DNA of 64,000 bases. It comes from Gnetum montanum (taxonomy: Eukaryota; Streptophyta; Gnetopsida; Gnetales; Gnetaceae). This document shows positions 10,554 through 20,634 of this stretch, one piece after another. The notes beneath the pieces were generated by a model. That model was not told where the DNA came from. It saw nothing but the letters and a program-made list of their open reading frames with translations, and ran no database searches. Numbering within the stretch: position 1 is the stretch's first letter; every line of letters begins with the position of its first letter. Both the position numbers and the translations under genes were made by a program. The DNA lies in the NCBI GenBank assembly GCA_015680685.1, contig MNCI01000270.1:629854-693853 (forward strand), read 5' to 3'.

Positions 10554-11370
10554 TTAAACTCTGGTAAGCTTGTCATTCTCATCGTAAGAGTGCAAAGCCC
10601 ATATTCGGAGCACAAAGTACTTTTAGAGCGCAGAGCGATTGTGCTAACAGTGAGCAAGGTGGTTTTCTGCATAGCAACGAGGAAAAATCTACAAGTAGAA
10701 TGATGGCTCCAAAGAAGGAACACATGAATTTGGCACTTGTAAAGGTTGAGGAGGTAAATAAAACCCTAGGGCACATGACACAAGCACACGTCATGGCACG
10801 GAAGGACATGCCATTGACTCGGTAGGCTACTATGCTTCCTCTACTTTTTCATGATTCTGTTATCATTTTTTTTGCTTCTATTGTTCTCTACTTTCATGTT
10901 GTATCCTAGTCTTAATCATTTGTGTTTTCTGTCATCACATTGTTTTGGCCTTTACCTTGCCACTATTGCTGTTTCGGCCACGGCGGATGCATAAAATCTA
11001 TGCCATTGTTGCATGCAAGGTCGCTTAAACCGCCACCTCCGCAGTTGCCATAACCACGGGGGTTCGAGTAGTTTAAGTTACTTGAATTTCGAATGGCATA
11101 GCGTAGGACCCTCAGGAGAGTTGGACCATGCGTGATGTAATAGTGTGACACATGTTCTATTGGGGCATATTGTTAATCACCCTGTTAGGGTTAATTGCTT
11201 TGTTACTATGCTAGGCTATTTTTGCCATGCTATCGCTACCATGTTCTTGCTACACTAGGTGTGGGAAGAGGGTTATGCTATGCTATATGCATGAACTACT
11301 AGATATTGCTATGTTGCATGTGCATTGCAGTTAGACATGATGCTAACACTTGCTAGTTAGTGTTGTGTAG

Positions 11371-12179
11371 GATGGGGCTAAGGCCAATTTTGATTATCCT
11401 AGAAATTCCAAGGGTTCTGTGTCATGTGAGAAAACCTATGGCCAATGCTCCTCCTCCCCTGATACGTGTGGGAGAGCGGGGGTCTAGTTCAAGAAAGGGA
11501 CACAAGACTTCCTACAATTCCTCCTCGACCACTTCAGTATGATCATTTGGTCATACATAGAGGAGGAAGATGCGAGTGTCATAACCAAAGCCATATTGCC
11601 TGGGGCAAGCCAGGGCATTCTGAGGTTTCTAACAGATGGGGCAATCATGAGTAGGCAGGAAGAAGGATCTAGTAAGTGCCCAACAGGGTTAAGGCATTTG
11701 GCTTGGATCCGGGATATACCTGAATATAGCTGCTACCATTGTTACAACACATTATTCATTGCATGTTATATGGCGATGTGCTTCCAGAACGCACAGGGGA
11801 CTATCTAATGTGCTGGTGGGTGAGTTTTGCAGCCTTGTTTTGCTATGTTTTGTGACGCTGGCCATATTGGCCAAATGCGAATAGTATGTATTTGTTAACA
11901 GGTTCTTCATCAATAAGGATGGGGTTCACGATCAACCAAGTCTGATGGCTATAGCACAGATAGCCCTACAAGAGTTCTCTTCTATTGAGAACCTGCAGGT
12001 AGGTGCAATCGGTCAATGCGGGGGTGAATACCACACCTACCCGTTCCTATAACCCATTCCCTATAATTAGTGCAAGGGGTCTGGTTGGCTCGATGAGGAG
12101 TGGGCAGAACCCTTCAAAGCGATCACAGTTGAACAAGTTCTAGTTAGCCTTCTACAGTTCTTATTACCGTATAAACTTG
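11371..12179 (+). other. Antisense gene exons 2-3: region resembling FCP1/NIF (HAD-type) phosphatase domain
   Basis: Landmarks in order: a hydrophobic strand ending in ILIILEIPRVLC (about 11384-11425) where FCP1-like proteins have the catalytic LDLDET or LDxNGxL; GTQDFLQFLLDHFSMIIWS (about 11497-11548), matching RPGxxEFLxxLxxxFxVxIWSS; then YNTLFIACYMAMCFQNAQGT (about 11742-11802), matching the NTLLIDDSPxKxxxNPxNxI block. The sister copies read IILEIVGVLCY, GAYDFLQLLLYHFSMIVWS and YNTLFVARHMGTYFQNPHGT. The catalytic Asp of motif I and the Asp pair of the last motif are replaced in all copies, so the domain would not be an active phosphatase. Similarity is by pattern only and could be wrong. 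Confidence 0.5.
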
Positions 12180-13462
12180 GTAGGCCAAACATTAGGTGTT
12201 GCATGCTTAAGTGCCATTGCAATATTTGGATTTTCTATGTTTTTATGCTAAACATTTTTGCAAAAACTGTTATAGGAGCAAAGAAGCCCCAGGAGATGAC
12301 GGTGGTAACCACCGAGACACAAGGGGAAAACATCTACTTCAAATACAGTGAAGTAGATGCAAGCCAATGCTAGATAAATGTTGCGGCTTCAGACTCCTTA
12401 GTCCAGAACATCCAAAAGGTTGGACTTATGGATCTATTCATTGCCCCAAATTTGAGCGTTCCTATCACTGAGATGCTCTCCCTGGTCAACTCCTTTTCTA
12501 ACAAGGCAGGCTACTTCCGCACGCACATACAAGGTGTGTGGGTGGTCATTGAAATCAATGACTAGCCGTTTGTGGACCTGTTTGGTGTCCCTTCCAATGG
12601 TGTCCTCATAGGGTCAAAGGGTAAGAAAGAGCTGACCCTTTAGAAGAAAGACATTCAAGAGTGGTTGAGGATTGCCAAGGAGCAAAAGGGGCTCCCTATG
12701 GAGAAGCTCAAAGTAGGACCCGCTAGGGAGATTTACCCTGTCTTCTATGCTCGTGCATTCCCCCAACTACTTACCCAAGGGAAGGTCTTGGGGATTGAGA
12801 AGGCTTGGATAATGCGTGAGATCATGGAAGAGGGGGCCCATTACAACTGGGCCAACTTTCTATGTAAAGGCTTGTAGGCCAAAATCTTGGGACTCCAGAA
12901 GAACTCGGAGTCCCATTCCAATATACATTATGCCTTTTATATAGCCTGTCTAAAGCACTTCGTGAAGTTTGTAGTGGTTAACAAGAATGGAGCCTGGGTC
13001 ATGCAAAATCACAACCAGATTTCTAGACTGTGGATTTGTGAGATCCTCTAGACCACCCAAGCCCAAGATCCCCTAGAAATAATTGGGGAGTCATTCTTTG
13101 TGATGACTAAAGATCGAGTAGCCCGCAATGTTTGTGGCCAAGACAGCATAGGAGAGATGCCCTCTACTATAGCTGGTAGCATGTCATGGGGAGAACATCT
13201 CATAGCCGAGACTGTGCCCAAAACGTTGCAGCAGAAGAGGCCTTCTCTAGCTAAGGAAACCCTTTGCATGGAGGAAGAGGAGGGGCAGAGATTGCTGCTT
13301 AAACTGCAGAGGATGCAACCCCCCATTGGTAAACACTTTTGTCTAATGCCTACTTTGTTATTGTCTGCTATGCTATGTTATGCTAGGTGGTGTAGCATAG
13401 CATAGTGCCTGCTTTAAGCTAACTTATTTTGAACTAATGCAAACATGTTTCTTTGTTTGTAG

Positions 13463-13790
13463 ATGATGATGAAGAAGAAGAAGAAGGTGACGAAGAGGTG
13501 TTGGCCCCTAAGGTGGGGGCGAAAATTAAAGACACGGAGGCCCCAGTCTTGGAAGAAAGGGCCCTGGTCAAGAAGAAAGGAGCTCTTGCCACTAAGGCAG
13601 GGGCTCTTTTCATTAGGGAGAATCCTCCTACTAATGAGAAGGGAATTTTTGGAGACAAAGAAGAGTCTCCTTTAAATATAAGATACGCTAGTCTCTCAAA
13701 AGAAAAGGCACTAGCGCATGAAGGAGAGGTCCGTATAGACTTGGCAGGGACCTCTGCCAAGGCTACCGCCATCATCTTGCATTAGTAAGA
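13463..13790 (+). other. Antisense gene exon 5: acidic Glu/Ala/Lys repeat segment
   Basis: Begins DDDEEEEEGDEEVLAPKVG and continues with irregular repeats of about 7-11 residues containing EERALVKK, KGALATKAGAL and similar. The sister copies keep the pattern in more regular form (EEGALYIEERAPTSEEEGP at 47059-47547, minus). Low complexity, probably disordered. The Ser-rich frame on the other strand is its shadow. Confidence 0.7.
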
Positions 13791-14124
13791 AGGAAGACCA
13801 TAATTGGATGCTAGTGAGTTTGGTAATATTTCTACCTTATCATAGCCCTTTTTGGCCATTGTTGATATGTTTAGTTATGTAACAGGTGCCACTGTTGATG
13901 TTGTAGGACCCCCTTCGATTCATGCAGAATCATGGGCCAAGATCCCTAATAAGTTTACGTTCATGTGGGGAATTGTTGATGACATGATTAACCACCTTTA
14001 GTAGGTGGACCCTGATGCGGGTAAGTAGTAGTGGTAGGTGCTCTCATGTTGTTATGCTAGAATTTCTTGAGTTTGTTAATATTGCTATGCTAATGGGATT
14101 ACTACGCTCTTTGTGTCATGGCAA

Positions 14125-14945
14125 CCTCTCGATTCAAATGGGGCCCGACACGGCCTTTGAAAGTTGGTGCCATACCTACATTCTCACCTAAAGTGACCAA
14201 GGTATCTCATTGCACATACGATGAGGCTTGCAAATGCATTTTGCACTCAACATGCTCCTTGTGGGAGTATAAGCATGTCAATGAGAACCTATGGAAACAG
14301 GTCCAAAGAGCTGAGTAAAGGGAGGCCAACCTAAGCATCAAGGTGAAGGATCTCAAGTTGAGGAATGAGTTCCTCATAGCCCATGATACTAATAATGAGG
14401 ATTGGTGCACAACTATGATAGATTACACCAGATTTTGGACAGTCACATGTCAGAACGTTGAAGCCACCCGCAAAATAATAGAACAGTGGATGTAGATGGA
14501 CTTGCTGGCCCAAAAGTGTCAAGATGTCAAAGATTTCAGTGCCAACGTTTACGAATTGGGGAAGTCCTAGAAAAACCATAAACACATGTATAAACTTGAA
14601 AACGTCACCCATCGTAAATTGTACAGGGATGCTGCTGTGGAGGCATTTACGTATAAAGCATTCGTAAATGCCATTGATGCTTCTAAGGCCTATGCCAAGT
14701 TGAAAGAGTGGGTAAAGGTTACGAAATCTCCTGACTTGAAAGTGGACCTTCCCATAGGAGAGACCGCAATCGTCTCCTTTTCTCCAAGACCACCAAGGTG
14801 GACAACCACCAAAAAGGAAAGAGTTGTTGTGGACACTGAACCAAGCAACAGGTGTTGGGTGGACATCATGGTAGAGGAGGTCTGGCATTGCCTTTGGCTC
14901 AATTTAGACCAGATACCCTTCAAGATGGATGCAGGCCCTTCTCAG
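14125..14945 (+). other. Antisense gene exon 7: helical, probably coiled-coil segment
   Basis: One frame runs from about 14118 to 14969 interrupted by three stops. It starts with a PKVTKVSHCTYDEACKC segment conserved in all copies, then Leu/Glu/Lys-rich heptads (LWKQVQRAE, IKVKDLKLRNEFL), a MYKLENVTHRKLYRD segment, and ends with a Pro-rich IVSFSPRPPRWTT segment also kept in the two Tat-2 copies (TTTFSPRTPRWIA and TTTFSPGPLRWTT). No family recognised. Confidence 0.6.
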
Positions 14946-15218
14946 GTTAGTTGCTTTTTATTGTATTAATGCTTATGCTCTATTGTATTTTACATGCTTT
15001 TCTTTAGTTAACCACTTCATTCTTATGATGTAGGCTCCAGATGAGGGCGCAAGGCCCATAGAGGGAAGGAATGAAGAATCAGTAGAGTAGAACACAGGGG
15101 AAGGTGATGCAAGAGGAAATGATGTAGGGATGAATGGAGAAGATGATGTGAATAGGGAAGACCCATGACTGCATGGGATTTTTTTAAAAATTTTGCAATT
15201 TTTAATTTTTGTAAAAAC

Positions 15219-15224
15219 AATAAA
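15219..15224 (+). terminator. Poly(A) signal of the antisense gene
   Basis: AATAAA, overlapping a second AATAAA at 15224, lies about 51 bases after the exon 8 stop codon in an A/T-rich tract. Confidence 0.5.
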
Positions 15225-15344
15225 ATAAAATAAGATTTTGCAAACATTGTCCAAAGGGAAAAATTTTTGAATAAAGAAGAGAACTTCAGAAAAGAAATTT
15301 ATTCTATGTTAACTTGTGTATTGTGTAAAATTTTCATGCTTTGA

Positions 15345-15490
15345 TGTGCTAGTTTTAGGTCATTTTGGGCCATTACTAGTTTTAGGCCATTTCGGGCTCT
15401 TGCTAGTTTTAGGCTGTTTCAGGCCATTGCTAGTTTTAGGCCATTTTGAGCCTCTATGTAGCATAGTTTTAGGCCATTTCGGGCCATAGC
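15345..15490. repeat. Tandem array of about 34-base units with core CTAGTTTTAGGCCATTT
   Basis: Four to five units with the core GCTAGTTTTAGG(C/T)C(A/G)TTT followed by CGGGC(C/T). Downstream of the antisense-gene poly(A) signal and next to the protease 3' end. Matching arrays in Tat-2 lie at 45455-45690 and 50170-50310. It produces the repetitive Pro/Lys frame on the minus strand at 15360-15554, which is not a gene. Confidence 0.8.
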
Positions 15491-15689
15491 GTAACATGCC
15501 AAAAGGATGGTATGTTAACAAAGCAAAAAGTGATGAATGTACAAGGGATGGCATTGGGAAGGAAGTAGTAGGATTGCTATACCATGTGTAGCTGCTTCTT
15601 GACCCATCGTGGGTTGATCAGACTATAAGGCTGAGGCGTTTTTCCAGGGCCCTCGTTCACGTCATTGTCCCCCACTTGGAAGGGCAACT

Positions 15690-16435
15690 CAACCCATGTG
15701 CTTTCATTCTAGAGATCGGTCTGCTAAGCTAATTCTCCCACCGGATTGTTAATGTGCGCATAAGAAAGTGCTTCATTGTCAGAGGTTACAACCTCTGAAC
15801 CTTGCTCTATGTCTACGTTACTGATAGCTTGTGTTGCTACTTCGTCACCATGGATCACCACCTCCCTGCCTACGTATGGTAGGTGGATTTCCTGATGTAT
15901 AGGTGAGGAGACAAACCTAAGCTGTGCTAACCATGATCTCCCCAAGATTAGTTTAAACCCAGGTATTTCCTTGACCATGATGAACGTTACGTTTGTGGGG
16001 AACTGGTCCCCTACCATGAAGTCTATGTGGACTGTGCCCTTCACTAGGACAGGTGCCCCATTGAATGACCTTAGGCACGACGTTGCTGTGGGTTTGATAT
16101 GGTCAACCAAGCCCAACTTTTCCACAATAGGAAAGGGAATGATCTTTGTGGCAGCCCCATCATCAATGTGTACCCTTCGGATCCGATGTCAGACGACTTG
16201 AATTATGATGAAAAGGGGTGCTGTAGTCACCTGATCCCTCTTAGGATCTTCCCTAATGGCGTCAGTGCTAAAGGTCAATTGGAATGGTTTAGGCTCTACT
16301 AGTGTAGAGGGAAGCATGACGGAGTGGATTTCTTCCTCTTCCGCTAGCATGTCTTCATTGATCAGAATCGTCATCAACATGCAGATTAGAGCCTCGCGGT
16401 GCAAGACAGATGTCATGATTAGTTTGTACAAGCTC
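15690..16435 (-). pseudogene. Tat-1 aspartic protease
   Basis: Minus-strand retroviral-type protease that would release gag and pol domains. The active-site motif reads VHIDDGAATKIIPF at about 16140-16175 (DDGA in place of the common DSGA), followed by EKLGLVDHIKPTATSCLRSF, the flap region, and FKLILGRSWLAQ (hydrophobic-hydrophobic-Gly-Arg-x-Trp-Leu) at about 15920. The upstream linker at 16189-16431 is in the same frame but separated by a stop at 16188. The 3' end falls near the short-repeat array; no polymerase follows directly, because the antisense gene lies between. Confidence 0.85.
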
Positions 16436-16539
16436 AGTATGGTGTTCTTCTATTTTAGAGCTTGCTTGACCTAGGTGAGGGCACCCAAAAGGTCTTGGCC
16501 ACTTCCCTATTTAGCACTTTCCACCTTTTCAATTTGCCC

Positions 16540-19240
16540 TAAAAGATGAATTTCCCAATGAGGGGAGACTTTGGGTCTAGGTTCAGACCCTTTTTGGTAG
16601 GGTGGTGTAAACTGTGCAGTTATAGCGACATTTGTCTATGGTGACAAGGGCGTAGACGTAGGGGGTGGAGACGTAGGCTTGGAAGTACCAGGGGCGGTAC
16701 TTCCTCTCGACATCTCACCTGTGAAACATACTTCCCATTTTTTAGGACGAGAAGGTTGTTCAGATGTTTTATGCAAGGCAGGAACTGTTAAAGGAGCTGG
16801 CCCCCTAATGATAAACAGAGCTAACGGTGTTAGTGGGTGAAGTAGCATGGTTTCGTTAACAGGTGATGCGAAGATGGACACCCATGGAGGGACTCTCAGA
16901 ACGAATGGCTGTTGCGAGCTTGGATTATCCACTCATGGTGTTGGTGCACTATGTTGAGGCACACAGACCATGAATGGCTACTGGGGTGGACTAGGATTAC
17001 TATTAATGTCGATGGAATCGATGACGTAGCTGACATTGTTGGCATTGAAGGGGTCTATGCAGACATGCATAGATTGATTTTCAGGACGTACTGGGTTGCT
17101 TTCATCCAACACCAGTTTTCCTTGATCGATCAATCTCTGGATGTCATCCTGTAATGCTAGACAGTAATCTGTGTTGTGACCACACTGTTGGTGATAGTCA
17201 CAAAACCTGTCCAACCTTAAGCCCTTAGGAACTAAAGGCTCATTGGGTAGGGCCGAAGAGGGTTTCCTAAGGAGCTCGCAGGAGCATTAATATCTCCTAA
17301 TTTTTTCTTTCAACATTTGTTTATATTGCATATGTCCCACTGTCAATAGCTACTTTAGAAGTTTTGAAGGCTTGAGAGGTAGTGGGGTGTACTTTGAGCA
17401 ATCTTTACGCTCAAAGTTCGGTTTGGGTTGTACAAATGTCTTAGGTGCAGGTACTAGAGGTTGCAGTGCATTGCCCTGCTTGGGCATGGGGTTAGCTACA
17501 AGTACAGCTGATTTCTTGTTATTCTTGTTACCATTGTTACTAGGTCTAGGCTTGGCCTTGGTTGCCACAGTGTCCACTATGGTTGTTGGGGCCTTGCCCT
17601 TGTTATTCTTTGCGAAGGTGTTTTTGTAGGTAATGTAGGCTGGGTCTTTGCTTGCCTCAGCTGCATCCTGTATGCTCTTAGTCTGAGCGAAGGTTTGATT
17701 GAGAGTGCGATGGGTAAGGTAGTATAGTTTAGACTTCATTAAGGGTTGCGCTGCAACGCTAGATGAATTTCTGGACTGGTTTCAGAGGCTCCTGCTTCAC
17801 GCTCATCAACTGGTCCAATGTGGTTTCCACCCTCAAGTTATACTTGAAATGCATCACGAACTAGGTCAGGAGCTCCTCTAGAGTTGAAATGGATGAGTGT
17901 GGCAGCGTGCGGTACCAATCCAGGACTTTCCTGGCTAGGGACATAGCAAAGACACGAATAATCATGTGCAACCATGGTTGCAACAGAAGGGATTCAGACC
18001 TAAAGGTAACAAGATCTGCATTGGGATTGCCCTCCCTATCATAGTTTGTGAAGTGTGGGAGAGACATCCCTAGGGGTAATGTCAAAGTAGGGATTGCAGG
18101 GCTGATGGGGTCATCCTGGTAAAATTCCATGACTTATACCGTATTAGAACCAACAACTTTGAGGCATTTTATTTCCTCGGTGAGGGTTTGGATAAGCTAG
18201 AACACTTGATCCAAACCTTGTGATGGTGTGGACGGTTGGGAAACTACCGAGGCAGCCCCCACCTGTGGAATGGCAGGGGTGGCAGCTTGACCCATTAGCG
18301 GTACCATTGGGATAGGCCCCATGAATGGTGTTGTTTGCACTATCCACCACCTGATAGGTGGTGCTATTGGAGCAACAACTGCAGGTTGAGCTACCAGATA
18401 GATTGCTTGTGTTGTCGGTAGAATAGACCATAGCCCCGTGTTGGGTTGTACCATTTATGGGGTTTGGTAGGTCTGAGGGCAAACATAATGAGACATCTGC
18501 GATGGTTGTGGAATAGGCGAAGAAGTGAATGGGGTTCACCATGTGGATGGGCTTGGGCCTGTCACAGTGGATGGAATAGACATGAAGGTAGAAATTGATG
18601 CGAAAGTTGCATACAACTATGAAATAGGTACAGTATGAACATGCGGTAGGGTAGCCATGATTGGTATGTGATGCGCTACAAGAATGGATTGATGAACAGT
18701 TTGTAGAGGCATAGTTGCTGCAAATGAAATAAGGAAGTAAGGGCATTGATACACCAGGAAGGTGACATGGCTACCCATTGGAGTTGTAGTTGTAGGCTGC
18801 TGGAGCGTAGGTGTGATGACAAAGGGAGCGGTGACAGACAATAGATTGGTCCAGAAGGACTAGGTAGAAGGGATAGGAACAAGGTTGGCTTGACCTCCCA
18901 CATCGGATTGGGAATCAAGTTCCTCTTATCCGTTCTAGAAGACGTCATCCTAGTTGGATGCTATGTCCTATTGCTCCCTAAGCCTAGACAACTGGATTAG
19001 CTAGTCTAGAAGCCTTTGGTTTGCCTGTGTCAAAGGTATGGAAACATCGGGAGTTGGAACAAACTCCTTCCTATTGCAGTAAGGAAACTCAAAGCTATGT
19101 TTGCCTTCGAATTCATGTACCTCCAAAGGAAGGTTTTCCTGAACCTTTGCATAGAGGAAGTTATAGCACTCATGTTGCTAGGCCAAGCCCTTAGGTCCCC
19201 AGTTTTGGATCCTGAGGGATCGACATGTTTCCAACATTGG
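16540..19240 (-). pseudogene. Tat-1 gag
   Basis: Minus-strand gag, the structural protein of the virus-like particle. Reading from 19240 down: an N-terminal block with FEFPYCNRKEFVPTPDVSIP (about 19100) that matches the Tat-2 copy; a long Pro/Thr/Ala/Gln-rich linker (18150-18850); the retrotransposon gag core LVTFRSESLLLQPWLHMI and LARKVLDWYRTLPHSSISTL (17861-18020), then FKYNL; a Lys/Asn-rich stretch (17350-17740); and a zinc-binding FCDYHQQCGHNTDYCLAL motif (about 17170-17215). Frame shifts and stops separate these blocks. The Cys/Ser-rich frame at 18144-18746 is an out-of-frame shadow of the linker. Confidence 0.85.
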
Positions 19241-19437
19241 GTTTGGCAATTTTTTGACACCAGTGATTCCTTGAACCGTGATGGGAACCTCAACATTGTA
19301 GGTGTTAGCAACGGTAGTTGCAGAAGTGATTGTTACTAAGCTAGATAGTTTTGCAAATGGAAAAAGACAAAGAAATTGAACAGCTAAATAGTTTTGCGAA
19401 TGAGAAGGACAAAAAGGTTGGCAAGCAATCAAAAAGG

Positions 19438-20629
19438 ATTAGTTGTCAATAATGTGAAGTGCTACCAAGGTGGTAGAAAAGAATAGAAGAGGATGCCAAC
19501 TAAAAGTGATAATTATTTACAATGTCAAAATAGAAAGCTTACAATGCTCAAGGTTACAATGCTAACTTTTTGCTTGTCAGCTAACCAAATTGTTAGCCGA
19601 TCAGATTGCCAAGAAAAGCTGAAAAAGCTGAAAAGTTGGGGGCCGACAAGGAGAAAAGTTGAGAAGGCCAAAAGAAAAAGTCTGAGAAAGATCTTAAGCA
19701 TTGCTCATTAGGGTATTTATAGGACCAAGGGAGTGCGAAAGATGTGGTTTAAATGCCACATGCCCTAGGCTTGCGCTGACTTGTCTATGCTACACGTGCC
19801 TGCATGACCGTTGGGCGGGCCTACCATGCCGTAATTACAAGCCTGTCATGCCGTAATTGCACTATCAGAGAAACAGTTCAATTAGGTGAAGTGCATTGAT
19901 GTAGCGTAACTACTTGCTACGCTTTTCTATGCTTTGTAGCGTAGCATGTTTGGCATGGTGTAGCATCTTGTTACGCTGTGCTATGCTATGTAGCATAGCG
20001 TAGCTACTGGTTCGAAGCAAGAAACTTGCATTGTGTCATGCTGCATGCATCAGAGACCCTTGAAGCGCGATGACTATTTGTTGCATTTTTTCCATGCTAT
20101 GCTATGCTACGTAGTGTATCATAGCGTAGTAACTGGCCTTAGTCGCAAAAAATGTCGCCAATGTACAAACTTTGCCTTTTGCACTACAATGCTTGCGAAC
20201 TTGCTGATCCCACCCTTCGAGTTTCCCTCTGTCACTTTCGTAGAATTGCTATTGCTCGCTACACCTTATAGCTTAGCGTAGCATAGCAACAAACATGGCC
20301 TATTTTTGCCAAGTTTGCCGCTTTCTGACAGAAGGAGACATTGCTGAAGGATTTGAAGTTGGGCGAGGGGACTAGTCGTCCAGCTTTTGCTACACTGTGC
20401 TGCACTATGTAGCATAGCATAGCATAGAACTATGCTTCTGGAAACATCTTCTAAAGTTTGCTATGCTACATGGTGTAGCATATCATAGCAAAACTCCTTG
20501 ACTTAGAAAACTTGCTGAAGCGGACAGTTTGAACATCAGAGCATCCATCTCCTGAAGAACTACCATAATGCTGCGTGAATTGCAAAGACTTGGTGAAGCA
20601 AGCATGCTTTTGAATTTTGGGGTGTTTTA
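19438..20629 (-). repeat. Tat-1 5' LTR, lacking its inner terminus
   Basis: Direct repeat of 3940-5106. The outer end is intact up to the LTR terminus at 20629 followed by GGTAG. The inner terminus (about 430 bases equivalent to 3509-3940, with the primer site beyond it) is missing; homology begins at about 19438. TATA word at about 19713-19723. Confidence 0.8.
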
Positions 20630-20634
20630 GGTAG

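Larger units (their letters stand above)
10700..15168 (+). pseudogene. Multi-exon antisense gene carried inside Tat-1 (between protease and reverse transcriptase)
   Basis: Inferred exons: 1, 10703-10821 (ATG at 10703, another at 10700); 2, 11371-11819; 3, 11902-12179; 4, 12276-13328; 5, 13463 to about 13820; 6, 13886-14020; 7, about 14125-14945; 8, 15034-15168 (stop TGA). Introns begin GT and end AG (for example 11820 GTGAGT, 14021 GTAAGT), and reading phase is kept across the 1/2, 2/3, 3/4, 4/5 and 7/8 junctions. The predicted product is about 1100 residues: FCP1/NIF-like N-terminal region, unrecognised middle, acidic repeats, helical C-terminal part. Damage: a shift in exon 2 near 11480, TAA at 11806, several TAG codons where sister copies have Gln, and the exon 7 acceptor AG now AA. 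Two more copies lie at 45868-49710 and 50489-55206. Function unknown; expression from its own promoter is inference. Confidence 0.75.
3509..20629 (-). mobile_element. Tat-1: Ty3/gypsy LTR retrotransposon, Tat lineage, with antisense gene
   Basis: On the minus strand the order is truncated 5' LTR (19438-20629), gag (about 16640-19240), protease (15690-16435), a gene on the opposite strand (10540-15225), reverse transcriptase (8560-9860), RNase H plus a second RNase H (7640-8560), integrase (6476-7620), 3' untranslated region with short repeats, polypurine tract and 3' LTR (3509-5106). The second RNase H after the first is the hallmark of the Tat lineage. The insertion is flanked by AGTAG (3504-3508) and GGTAG (20630-20634), a five-base target duplication with one change, and splits a LINE. 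All gag-pol domains carry stops or shifts. Confidence 0.88.

Noticed and set aside
13434-13775. Ser-rich 113-codon frame on the minus strand
   Set aside because: Mirror image of the acidic exon 5 of the antisense gene; its Ser run is the complement of GAA/GAT codons.
14331-14888. 185-codon frame on the minus strand, the longest there
   Set aside because: Opposite to exon 7, whose frame is conserved in three copies; the minus frame is not conserved in the Tat-2 copies.
15345-15490. Regular 34-base repeats looking like a CRISPR array
   Set aside because: Units are degenerate and have no unique spacers, the context is plant retrotransposon DNA, and the same array recurs at fixed places in related elements.
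18144-18746. 200-codon Cys/Ser-rich open frame on the minus strand
   Set aside because: It is the Pro/Thr/Ala-rich gag linker read in another frame; the Tat-2 counterpart at 42172-42651 is open in the gag frame instead.
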